A stretch of 6,077 bases of DNA. Source: Minisyncoccota bacterium. GTDB taxonomy: Bacteria > Patescibacteriota > Minisyncoccia > SW-4-49-11. The stretch lies in contig JAHEOE010000066.1 in NCBI GenBank assembly GCA_018609785.1, positions 1-6,077 on the forward strand, given 5' to 3'. The notes beneath the pieces are model-generated. The model saw nothing but the letters and a program-made list of their open reading frames with translations. It ran no database searches and was not told the origin of the DNA. Positions 1 to 6,077 of this stretch are shown here, piece after piece. Position 1 is the stretch's first letter; every line of letters begins with the position of its first letter. The translations under genes were made by a program, and so were the position numbers.

Positions 1-3000
1 GAACAATATCTTGAAGAAAACAAGGTTTCGCCCGCTCGAGGTGGGGTTATTACAGAAAGTGCGTTGGAGCAATTTGCGGGAAAGAAAGCGGATTGGGGTA
101 GAACTGAGCGGAGGATGCTTGAAAGAGCTAAGGAGCTTGAGGAGCAAGGTTTTGATGAAGAAACAATCCATGGCATAACCGGATGGTTTAGGAATCCAAA
201 CGACGCCAAGTGGCGGTATGAGATCCCAGCTGAAAACATGGCGTTTAGTCCGTTTACGGCGGATAAGATTGCTGGACGCAAAGACATGGGAGCGCCGGTT
301 GAAGATGAGTCGTTGCCAATCGAAGAGTTCGTTCAACTTGATCATGAAATTTTTGAACTTTATCCTGAACTCGAGGAGTTAGACGTCATTCCTCGATCTG
401 GCAAGGGAGGATCTCATAGGAGAAATTTTGGTACTGGAGAAATGGGTGCTATTGAGATTGGAATGGATGGGAACTATCAAAAAACTTTCTGGCATGAGCT
501 CCAACACGCCATTCAGTTCATCGAGGGCTTTGCGCGAGGAGCTAGTTCTCGAGATGAATCGCTCCTCCGGGATTGGAGTAGTGAAACGTCTCGGTTGATG
601 GATCAGCTCGATGAGATTAACGCTCAGGTTAACGAGTTGAATCAAAAGATGACAAGCGGGGAAATTTCTCAAGAAGAGACTAGCCGTGTTGTTCAACAAA
701 TGTCGCGACTTCAAGATGACAGAGCTCAGATAAAGCGTAAGCTCACCGATATCTTCGATACTGATGATATGAGGGAGGCTACGTTTCAGGCGTACAGGAA
801 TGTGGCTGGGGAAATTGAGGCTCGCACTGCGGCTGAACGAAATGCAGCGAGAGCTAGAATAAAGCGTACAGGAGATGCGTCTTCTGCGCTTGAGGCAGAG
901 CGTGAGATGATTGGACCTAAGGAGAGTCTTGAGGAAGAAACTCAGGAGGGAGATTTTGTTGTCACTCGCTTCTACGACAACCCGGTGAGGGAGCAGATTA
1001 ACAGAGAAGGCTCAACGGCATTTTTCCAGGGAGGAAATGAACGTAATCCTGAGTTCTCTACAAGAAAGGAACCTGTTGCAATCAGTAGATTGGATAGTAT
1101 CGCACGTCGTCAAGTAAAAGAAGTCAATGAGATACGTGATGATGAGGGGAATCTACTTGCTCCTAATGGAGAACCATCTAACCTTAGCGAAACACAGTGG
1201 AAGATAGTCAGAACTAACTCGTTTAAGAGCTGGTTTGGAGATTGGCAAAGTTCAACTCGTGAATCTAGTATAGCACTAGATGAAAATGGTGAGCCTCGTG
1301 TCTTCTACCACGGGACTAACGCAATGTTCTCACGCTTCAAGTTAGGTAAAACGGACCAAAAAGGGGATAAAGCAATTTGGGTATCACCCTCAAAGAGTTT
1401 AGCAGAAAGCTATGGAGATCAAGTAATTCCAGTGTTTCTAAACACGAGAAACGTAGAATCAGTAATGGGTAGAGATCCTGAGGGAGAAATGAAAAACTTT
1501 GATACTAGCACAAGTAGACTCAGAATTGCCGATACAGCAACAATTACTGAATCAGATAGAGCTGAATTTCTCGAACAGGGAGTAGATGCTTTAATAAATC
1601 AGAGTACAAACGAAGTAGTAGTTCTTGAACCATCAAATGTAAAATCTGCTACGCTCAATACAGGATCGTTTGATCCAAAAACGGAGAATATCTTTACTCA
1701 GGGAGGTAGAGGAAACACAAGAGGTGCGTTCGAGCAAACGCGGGATGGGAGGATGTTGATTCGTCTCTTCGAGACTGCGGACGAGACGACTATTGTGCAT
1801 GAAATGATGCACCTTTTCCGGCGTCAAATGGGGCCAAGGCAGGACGCTAAGGTCAAGAACGCGCTTGAGATTGACGAATGGACGAGGGAAAATGAAGAGA
1901 AGTTTGCGCGTGCGTTTGAGCGTTTTCTTTCAGAGGGAGGAAGAGAAAGCCAAAGTGGAGCGCTCCAAGACGTGTTCGAGGAATACGCGGAATGGATGGA
2001 GGATGTGTATGGCAGCATCTCGGGATCTCCTGTTGATGTAGAAATCAACGATAGCGTGAGGGACTTCTTTGATTCCCTCTTCGAGCGCCGGGTGGAAACT
2101 GAGGGGCAGAGAGGGCTTTTGCAAAAGGTGGCTGATTATTTCAGCATTGATCAGCGCTTTGCACGAATTGGTGGTGAGGAAACTGGGCGGCTTGTGAAGG
2201 CACACGAGACGTTTAAGGAAATGAAGGTCAATAGAGGCCGGATGCTCTGGCGGGAGCTTTCCCGGATCACCGGAGGGGATCAAGAGGCGCTCACCGAAGC
2301 GGTGTTTGCGGCTGAGGACGATAGTGTTTACCAGAACGCAAGCGAAGAGGTACAAGCTGCGGCGGATCGGATGAGGGAATACTTTGATCAGGCGCAGGAC
2401 GAATATCGGCAATATGGGAGGGTTAATAAGGGCTTCCACCAGAGGCTTCAAGACGAGCTTCAGCAGCGGATTGAGCGTCTGAGAGATCAAGACGAGTTAA
2501 CGGAGGAAATTCAGGAAAAGATTAACGATCTGCAAGAACAACTTAACGAGGTCGAGGAACTGAACTTCGTCCATATCCCAACCGCCGCGTGGTTTAGGCC
2601 GATGGCGAAGAACACTCCTGCTGCGGCTCAGAAAGTCCTGAGTATCATGGCCGACCGACAGCGGGAAACTCTGAGTATTCAGGACCTTGTTGAGGACGAG
2701 GCTGTTCCGCTTTCACGGGAAGATGTGAGTCCTCAGGAAATTATCCTTTCTTACTCCCGCCAACTTGGGAACGATATATCGCTTCTCCGAATCCGCGAAG
2801 CAGCGAAGCGTGAGGGTTTTGCGGTTAAGGGAGATCATGATAAGCTATCCAGTCCACCAAGTGAGGCAAGCGTTTTTGCCGAACACAGCGTCAATACTCC
2901 GCTCAAGGCGTGGCTTCAAGAAATGACTGCGCCGCGTTATCGGAGCAGCTTGAAGGATTGGATTAATCTCTCCAAAATGTTCGCGTTCTGGAATCCGCTT

Positions 3001-4542
3001 TTCCTGCCGATGTATGACGTCATGCAGGGCGTGATTCGCGGCACGATTGGGCCGAAGCAAGCGGCGGGAGGCGTTCTTGATATCCTTAGCGGAGGAAGCT
3101 ATAATGGGATTATCAAGAAGGGGATTATGGATGTGCTAGATCAAAGAGATCAGTTCTGGGAGGCAGATCGCCACGGGCTTTCCTCGAAGCCTTTCAGTTC
3201 TCCGCTTGCACAGAGTCAGCGGGAATACAGCGAAGCATATTTGCAAGGAAAGTATGACGTGGGTGGAAAGAGCTTTGTTGGAGGCGCGGTGGGGCGGCTT
3301 ATGGCCTCTATTGACTATATCTGGAACGGAACGAGGATGCAGAAGCAGGCGAGGAGGCAGAGTGGAAGCGATCCCGTTGAGTCCGCTAGTCGGAATTTGT
3401 TAGACGAAGTGACTGGTTATCGCGTTACCGACGTTCCAGCGCGAAGCCTCAACGCGCTTTATCAGCTTTCGTGGGATAGTTCGTGGTTCCTTGACCGCGC
3501 GATTCGGCAGATTTCTTATCGCTACCTCAGAGAAGAGGAGGGACTTAGCTCAGAAGAAGCAGCGGAGCAGGCAGCGCGGGCTCACGGGGATTATGCCTCA
3601 GTTCCTCAGAGCACTAGGGATAAGCTGAACACCATCTTCTTCACTCCCACGTTTAAGATCGCGATGGGGAAGTTGTTTGGAGATTCGCTTCGGGGGATTG
3701 GAGAGGTGGTAACGGGGAAGGAGCAGAAAAGCTCGCGCCAGCTTGCAGGTGTTTCGGTTAGAGCCATTGGGCTCATGACGGCGTTTGATGGCCTCATGCT
3801 TTCTCTTGGCTTCGAGCGGCAAGAGTTTGGCCGAAGCTATTGTCGCCCAACTGATCATACCAGAGCGCCTCGGGAAGTTTGCTTGAGCTGGAGCACGCCG
3901 TTTAACTTGTTCTCCAAATACACCGCGAGGGTGTGGGACTCGTTCAATGATCCCGGTAACTTCAACCCGGCGATGGCTCTTTTTAACAAAAACAGGTGGG
4001 AAATCACGCCGCTTTGGAGATCATTTATTGAGATAGGCCAGAACCAAGGTTCGGACGGACAGCCTGTTTATAATGAACTTGATCCTCCAGAGATAAAGGC
4101 GCTTAAGAGCCTCAGATACTGGGGCCGGGAAACTGTGGCGATGCTCGGCCAGTTTAGCGAGAAGCAACCTGGAGAAAGAGGTCAAGAGGTCTTGGCACAG
4201 GAAATTGGCAGAGCGCCTCAGGAAATCCTTAACCTCTTCACCTTTCCCTACGTAACGCAGCGTAAAGAGCAACAGAAAGTCCAATCGCTGCAGAGGCTGA
4301 TGAACGTCTTTAACCAAGAAGTGGGGATGCAACGTATCCAGCAAATGTTGCTGAGGGGTGCCTCCGATGAAGAAATTGAAGAGTTTGTTCAGTCAAGGGA
4401 TCAAAGAATGGAAGAGGCGTTCGAGCGTATGGACGAAATTATTTCCTCGATGGCCTCGGAGAAGAACTCTGGAGCTACCGACCCCGCGCCCGACAGTTCT
4501 CAGTTGAGAGAAATGGATACAGGAATTAGGCTTGGTCAGTAA
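1..4542 (+). CDS. Phage polyvalent protein (LPD23/zincin - ART - zincin - helical C-terminus), 5' partial
   Basis: The frame has no stop from base 1 to the TAA at 4540-4542, so the gene starts upstream; the TTG at 64 is only the first start-like codon and lies just before conserved LPD23 sequence. Numbering residues from base 1 (1513 visible): an LPD23-like region with TGWF (60-63), KWRYEI (70-75), HELQH (165-169) and GEIEAR (270-275); a coiled coil (about 194-248); an ADP-ribosyltransferase (about 390-560); a second zincin-like domain around HEMMH (600-604) followed by EKFARAFERFL (633-643); a helical stretch with a coiled coil (813-854); and a helical C-terminus with landmarks DYIWNG (1105-1110) and HGDY (1195-1198). 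Proteins of this class are thought to be injected with phage DNA and to modify or cleave host proteins; that role is from family knowledge, and virion packaging here is inference. No signal peptide can be judged because the N-terminus is missing. Confidence 0.88.
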   Translation, partial: EQYLEENKVSPARGGVITESALEQFAGKKADWGRTERRMLERAKELEEQGFDEETIHGITGWFRNPNDAKWRYEIPAENMAFSPFTADKIAGRKDMGAPVEDESLPIEEFVQLDHEIFELYPELEELDVIPRSGKGGSHRRNFGTGEMGAIEIGMDGNYQKTFWHELQHAIQFIEGFARGASSRDESLLRDWSSETSRLMDQLDEINAQVNELNQKMTSGEISQEETSRVVQQMSRLQDDRAQIKRKLTDIFDTDDMREATFQAYRNVAGEIEARTAAERNAARARIKRTGDASSALEAEREMIGPKESLEEETQEGDFVVTRFYDNPVREQINREGSTAFFQGGNERNPEFSTRKEPVAISRLDSIARRQVKEVNEIRDDEGNLLAPNGEPSNLSETQWKIVRTNSFKSWFGDWQSSTRESSIALDENGEPRVFYHGTNAMFSRFKLGKTDQKGDKAIWVSPSKSLAESYGDQVIPVFLNTRNVESVMGRDPEGEMKNFDTSTSRLRIADTATITESDRAEFLEQGVDALINQSTNEVVVLEPSNVKSATLNTGSFDPKTENIFTQGGRGNTRGAFEQTRDGRMLIRLFETADETTIVHEMMHLFRRQMGPRQDAKVKNALEIDEWTRENEEKFARAFERFLSEGGRESQSGALQDVFEEYAEWMEDVYGSISGSPVDVEINDSVRDFFDSLFERRVETEGQRGLLQKVADYFSIDQRFARIGGEETGRLVKAHETFKEMKVNRGRMLWRELSRITGGDQEALTEAVFAAEDDSVYQNASEEVQAAADRMREYFDQAQDEYRQYGRVNKGFHQRLQDELQQRIERLRDQDELTEEIQEKINDLQEQLNEVEELNFVHIPTAAWFRPMAKNTPAAAQKVLSIMADRQRETLSIQDLVEDEAVPLSREDVSPQEIILSYSRQLGNDISLLRIREAAKREGFAVKGDHDKLSSPPSEASVFAEHSVNTPLKAWLQEMTAPRYRSSLKDWINLSKMFAFWNPLFLPMYDVMQGVIRGTIGPKQAAGGVLDILSGGSYNGIIKKGIMDVLDQRDQFWEADRHGLSSKPFSSPLAQSQREYSEAYLQGKYDVGGKSFVGGAVGRLMASIDYIWNGTRMQKQARRQSGSDPVESASRNLLDEVTGYRVTDVPARSLNALYQLSWDSSWFLDRAIRQISYRYLREEEGLSSEEAAEQAARAHGDYASVPQSTRDKLNTIFFTPTFKIAMGKLFGDSLRGIGEVVTGKEQKSSRQLAGVSVRAIGLMTAFDGLMLSLGFERQEFGRSYCRPTDHTRAPREVCLSWSTPFNLFSKYTARVWDSFNDPGNFNPAMALFNKNRWEITPLWRSFIEIGQNQGSDGQPVYNELDPPEIKALKSLRYWGRETVAMLGQFSEKQPGERGQEVLAQEIGRAPQEILNLFTFPYVTQRKEQQKVQSLQRLMNVFNQEVGMQRIQQMLLRGASDEEIEEFVQSRDQRMEEAFERMDEIISSMASEKNSGATDPAPDSSQLREMDTGIRLGQ
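172..825 (+). other. LPD23-like zincin region with coiled-coil insert (domain in the polyvalent CDS)
   Basis: Residues about 58-275 match my recollection of the LPD23 pattern of phage polyvalent proteins: TGWF then KWRYEI, a YPEL segment, the HELQH metal-binding helix followed by an EGFARG segment (175-180), and a closing YRNVAGEIEAR segment. H165, H169 and one of E175, E271 or E273 are plausible metal ligands, with E166 as the catalytic base; the choice of third ligand is inferred. Between EGFARG and GEIEAR lies a heptad-rich coiled coil (about residues 194-248) that seems longer than the usual spacing in the family. A peptidase role is likely, but no substrate can be named. Confidence 0.7.
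1027..1034 (+). repeat. Left copy of 8-bp direct repeat CAGGGAGG bounding the ART segment
   Basis: CAGGGAGG occurs here and again at 1699-1706. Both copies are read in the same frame as Gln-Gly-Gly inside similar linkers (AFFQGG, residues 340-345, and IFTQGG, 564-569). The offset is 672 bp, exactly 224 codons. The repeat sits close to where base composition drops. Confidence 0.6.
1189..1680 (+). other. ADP-ribosyltransferase domain (ART-PolyVal type) in the polyvalent CDS
   Basis: The segment begins with the family's lead-in SFKSWFGDW (407-415), followed by DENGEP and the strand carrying YHGT (436-439). H437, Y471 in the SLAESYG segment, and E543 in VVVLEPSNVKSA are placed as the H-Y-E catalytic triad of PARP/diphtheria-toxin-like transferases. 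The end, with GSFDP near 557, is also typical of ART-PolyVal. Such domains transfer ADP-ribose from NAD+ to a host protein, as phage T4 Alt and ModA do to host targets; the target here is unknown. All three catalytic positions are present, so the domain is probably active. Its base composition and codon use differ sharply from the rest of the gene. Confidence 0.85.
1699..1706 (+). repeat. Right copy of 8-bp direct repeat CAGGGAGG bounding the ART segment
   Basis: This is the second copy of the in-frame repeat at 1027-1034. It lies just after the ART domain and just before the RGAF lead-in to the second zincin. G+C-richer sequence with CGN arginine codons resumes within about 30 bp. Confidence 0.6.
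1738..1992 (+). other. Second zincin-like metallopeptidase domain in the polyvalent CDS
   Basis: After a linker with RGAF (574-577) comes IRLFETADETTIVHEMMHLF (587-606), a strand then a helix with the HExxH motif HEMMH (600-604). Phage polyvalent proteins commonly carry this layout as a strand, a 'T-x-x-H-E' helix, then a helix resembling EKFARAFERFLSEG (633-646) and a region like VFEEYAEWMEDVYG. H600 and H604 would bind zinc and E601 would activate water; an acidic residue in the 632-640 helix could be the third ligand, which is inferred. Self-cleavage of the polyprotein or cleavage of a host protein are both possible. Confidence 0.7.
2437..2562 (+). other. Coiled-coil segment in the polyvalent CDS
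   Basis: Residues 813-854 form an almost uninterrupted charged helix with Leu/Ile at heptad-like positions (LQDEL, IERL, IQEKI, LQEQL, VEEL) and no proline or glycine. It joins the helical region after the second zincin to the segment NFVHIPTAAWF (856-866). It may serve oligomerisation or act as an extended spacer. Confidence 0.65.
2896..4270 (+). other. Helical C-terminal region typical of large phage polyvalent proteins
   Basis: Residues about 966-1423 are predicted largely helical by eye and have no enzymatic motif. Landmarks resemble the C-terminal halves of other polyvalent proteins: an aromatic NP-containing stretch (FAFWNPLF near 993), DYIWNG (1105-1110), HGDYASVP (1195-1202), IFFTPTFKIAMGKLFGD (about 1212-1228), and G-Q-P-V-Y (1353-1357) after an 'IGQNQGSDG' turn. 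I would compare it first with the LPD38 family, but the assignment is not certain. Two moderately hydrophobic helices (around 993-1010 and 1255-1272) could contact membrane. The only two cysteines of the visible protein are here (C1281, C1294). Confidence 0.5.
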
Positions 4543-4906
4543 AACCTACCTCCTGTGTTATCATTTCCTTCTGCGCTCGGTCGAGGAACTCCTTTGGCGT
4601 TTCTTTGTCTTTCTTTGGCCTCTGGACTATGTCTTGGAGACGCAGGAGGATGAAATCCTCTAGCTCTCCCGGAGGTCCTTTTATCGCTCGGCATAGTTCT
4701 GTGTGGACGATGTGGCTGTCCAAGAACTTGTGCAGAACGTGGGCGACGGATACTGCCTCTTCATATCCACTTGCGGGAACGGCGGCGATGAAGTTTTGCC
4801 ATCCAAAGGTTTGTATCCAGTCCTCAGCTCTTTCGTGAATGATGAATCTCACACCCGGCACGTCCGGGGCGAGGAAGAAAAGCGTCCAGAACATTTTACT
4901 CTGCAT
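4526..4906 (-). CDS. Small hypothetical phage protein, 126 aa, downstream of the DUF3987 gene
   Basis: I do not recognise this protein. The ATG at 4904-4906 overlaps the end of the DUF3987 gene by 11 bp, which suggests translational coupling. A second in-frame ATG at 4892-4894 (Met5) would remove the overlap; neither start has a strong Shine-Dalgarno, though an AGAG lies a few bases before the second. The N-terminal half is mixed hydrophobic and looks folded (MFWTLFFLAP, VRFIIHE, FGWQNFIAAVPASGY, then a helix YEEAVSVAHVLHKFLD). The C-terminal third is highly charged with lysine and glutamate (QRPKKDKETPKEFLDRAQKE) and is probably a flexible or helical tail. The FFLAP stretch is too short for a convincing membrane anchor. 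There is one cysteine. Its stop overlaps the 3' end of the convergent polyvalent gene by 17 bp. Position suggests a replication accessory role, which is a guess. Confidence 0.75.
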   Translation of the reverse strand: MQSKMFWTLFFLAPDVPGVRFIIHERAEDWIQTFGWQNFIAAVPASGYEEAVSVAHVLHKFLDSHIVHTELCRAIKGPPGELEDFILLRLQDIVQRPKKDKETPKEFLDRAQKEMITQEVGFTDQA

Positions 4907-6077
4907 CTTTTTCTAATTGTTCTTCTTCAACGATAGCGTACATGATGTGTCCGTTCTTCTGATATTGCTTCACGCGATTCATCCCGCGTAGTGTTCGGAC
5001 AACGTCTAGAAGGTGGCTTCGGTCTTCTACGTCCTTGTAGAAGCGGTTTAGGAGCTTCGTCTTTGTTACTTCTTTCCTCTCTGTTATAAACTTCGCGATG
5101 TTGGAAAGAATCTCGGCGTTAGAACTGGCTCCGACTCCGCTAAAGACCTTCGGCATCGGGCGCTCTACGCGCTCTAGGATGTCCTTTACGCGCTCTAGGT
5201 TTTCGGGCATTAGCGATAGTTGGTGCTCGCCTCCTTCGGAAAGGGAAACTATCATGCAGAGTTTCAGGGCGTGAGCCCTCCGGCGATTTATGTAAGGGTC
5301 TAGGTTTGGCTCCTCGAAGAGTTCTTTCTTCTCCTGTTCGTAAACCCAATCTTTCCACTCGGAAAGAAACTCTTTAGTGTAACCAAACTCCCCGCTTTGT
5401 TGGTGGATTAGTTCAAGGTCGTGAACTAACTTTGGCTTGAGCGCCTCTTCCTCTTCGGAAAGAAAAGGGAGTGGGTTTACTTTGCCCTTCTTAGAACTGT
5501 ACACAAACAGTATCCGCCCCGTTAAGCCGCCTCCAATAGCTGTTTCCGGTAGGTAGGCTTTTACAAGCTCCGGCGTCATAGCGCCTAGGAGGTTTACCCA
5601 AACGCCCGACAGTTGGCTGTCACCTTGAGTTTTCGTCTCTCGGCTCCAATGATCTTGGCAATCATGCCAATCGGTTAGCCACATTATCAAGTCAGGGTCA
5701 TTGTGTTTGAACAGAACAGCTATTTCTTCGTTGTAGATTGTGACGGAGGAGTGAGTATACAACTCTTCGTTTACTCCCGCCAAGTCTTCCATCTCCTCAG
5801 CTTTCATCAACTGTTCTGCCAGAGACTCCTTCGTAGTGCTTTGAGCCGTGAGGTTCATCCCGACCTCAGTCATTATTTCCCTCGCTGGCTTCATCGCAGT
5901 GCCTTTTCGCGTTCCCGAAGGGCCTACTAGGATTACATAGAGGTTCGGATAGAAAGTCTCTAGGCCAAGTTCGAGCCAGACCTTCCGCTCCATCGCAGCG
6001 GCTATTGTGGATAGGGCGACCCATTCTCTGTAAAGTGTTGGTGATTCAGAGGAGTCCGTGTAAGCGAGATATCCTTC
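4896..6077 (-). CDS. DUF3987-type P-loop ATPase (probable phage replication helicase/ATPase), 5' partial
   Basis: The frame is open to the right edge: 28 codons upstream of the first ATG (5991-5993) have no stop and read as conserved family sequence (SPTLYREWVALSTIAAAMERKVW), so that ATG is internal and the gene starts outside the window. Numbering from base 6077 (393 visible residues): Walker A GPSGTRKGT at 52-60 with K58; TKESLAEQL (82-90); a Walker B-like strand SVTIYNEE (111-118); VNLLGAMTPE (161-170); and IGGGLTGRI (181-189), where R188 is a candidate arginine finger. Residues about 320-383 resemble a winged helix. DUF3987 proteins are P-loop ATPases of phages and other mobile elements, often found with primase domains; any such N-terminal domain would be out of view. 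A role in phage DNA replication is inferred. The stop overlaps the start of the next gene by 11 bp, forming a leftward operon. Confidence 0.88.
   Translation of the reverse strand, partial: EGYLAYTDSSESPTLYREWVALSTIAAAMERKVWLELGLETFYPNLYVILVGPSGTRKGTAMKPAREIMTEVGMNLTAQSTTKESLAEQLMKAEEMEDLAGVNEELYTHSSVTIYNEEIAVLFKHNDPDLIMWLTDWHDCQDHWSRETKTQGDSQLSGVWVNLLGAMTPELVKAYLPETAIGGGLTGRILFVYSSKKGKVNPLPFLSEEEEALKPKLVHDLELIHQQSGEFGYTKEFLSEWKDWVYEQEKKELFEEPNLDPYINRRRAHALKLCMIVSLSEGGEHQLSLMPENLERVKDILERVERPMPKVFSGVGASSNAEILSNIAKFITERKEVTKTKLLNRFYKDVEDRSHLLDVVRTLRGMNRVKQYQKNGHIMYAIVEEEQLEKDAE
5166..5199 (-). repeat. 13-bp direct repeat inside the DUF3987 gene
   Basis: TACGCGCTCTAGG (as read on the + strand) occurs at 5166-5178 and 5187-5199, a 21-bp period or seven codons. 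It encodes the repeated LERV of LERVKDILERVERP (about residues 293-306), one heptad of a helix. A shorter CGCTCTA also occurs at 5161-5167. This is probably a small in-frame duplication rather than a regulatory site. Confidence 0.6.

Noticed and set aside
64..66. TTG at 64 as the true start of the large gene
   Set aside because: The frame is open to base 1, there is no convincing Shine-Dalgarno before it, and the upstream residues look like a normal polar linker of the same protein.
1930..2490. A 186-codon open frame on the - strand
   Set aside because: It lies wholly inside the polyvalent gene, opposite a segment with clear domain motifs and heptads; its translation has no recognisable motif and looks like a shadow frame.
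4462..4510. AGAACT...AGTTCT and TCTCAGTTGAGA short inverted repeats near the end of the large gene
   Set aside because: The stems are four to six pairs long, inside coding sequence and without a T-tract; such repeats are expected by chance.
4521..4554. Bidirectional intrinsic terminator at the convergent gene ends
   Set aside because: The stem has two internal mismatches, a 14-nt loop and no T-run on either side. It is noted under findings but is not strong enough to annotate.
4605..4936. Two overlapping + strand frames (4605-4838 and 4703-4936) opposite the small hypothetical gene
   Set aside because: They are antisense to a frame that fits an operon with the DUF3987 gene, and their translations look like composition artefacts rather than folded proteins.
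5991..5993. ATG at 5991-5993 as the true start of the DUF3987 gene
   Set aside because: The 28 codons upstream are open and resemble conserved family sequence leading into the Walker A strand.
1..6077. tRNA, CRISPR array, insertion sequence or attachment site
   Set aside because: I saw no cloverleaf-like arms, regularly spaced repeats, transposase motifs or long terminal repeats; the window is almost entirely protein-coding, with no gap over 300 bases.

Overview
The window looks like a piece of a tailed-bacteriophage or prophage genome, probably from an uncultured source. Nothing in it identifies the host. It holds no ribosomal, tRNA or housekeeping gene. It is almost fully coding, with three genes, two of which run off the window edges.

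Left and centre (1-4542, + strand): one very large open frame, 1513 codons plus stop and still open at the left edge. It is a phage polyvalent-type protein, a class of multi-domain proteins thought to enter the host with phage or conjugative DNA and act on host targets. Domain order: an LPD23-like region with a zincin motif (HELQH, residues 165-169) and a GEIEAR motif (270-275), interrupted by a coiled coil; an ADP-ribosyltransferase of the ART-PolyVal type (about 390-560; YHGT at 436-439); a second zincin-like domain (HEMMH, 600-604); a long helical region with a second coiled coil; and a helical C-terminal region of the kind seen in other phage polyvalent proteins.

Right (4526-6077, - strand): two overlapping genes transcribed leftward. 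The upstream one encodes a DUF3987-type P-loop ATPase, open at the right edge, with a Walker A motif and a probable winged-helix C-terminus; it is probably a replication protein. The downstream one is a 126-residue protein I do not recognise. Its 3' end overlaps the 3' end of the polyvalent gene by 17 bp, so the two transcription units converge with no intergenic space.

The most interesting feature is in the polyvalent gene. The ART-coding segment (about 1050-1700) is clearly AT-richer than its flanks (about 40% G+C against about 47% before and 54% after, by hand count) and uses a different codon set. It is bounded by an 8-bp direct repeat, CAGGGAGG, read in the same frame at both sites as the linker Q-G-G. 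This looks like a toxin/effector domain cassette swapped in frame into the protein. The suggested logic is a late or virion-delivered effector gene meeting an early replication operon head-on; that is inference from layout only.
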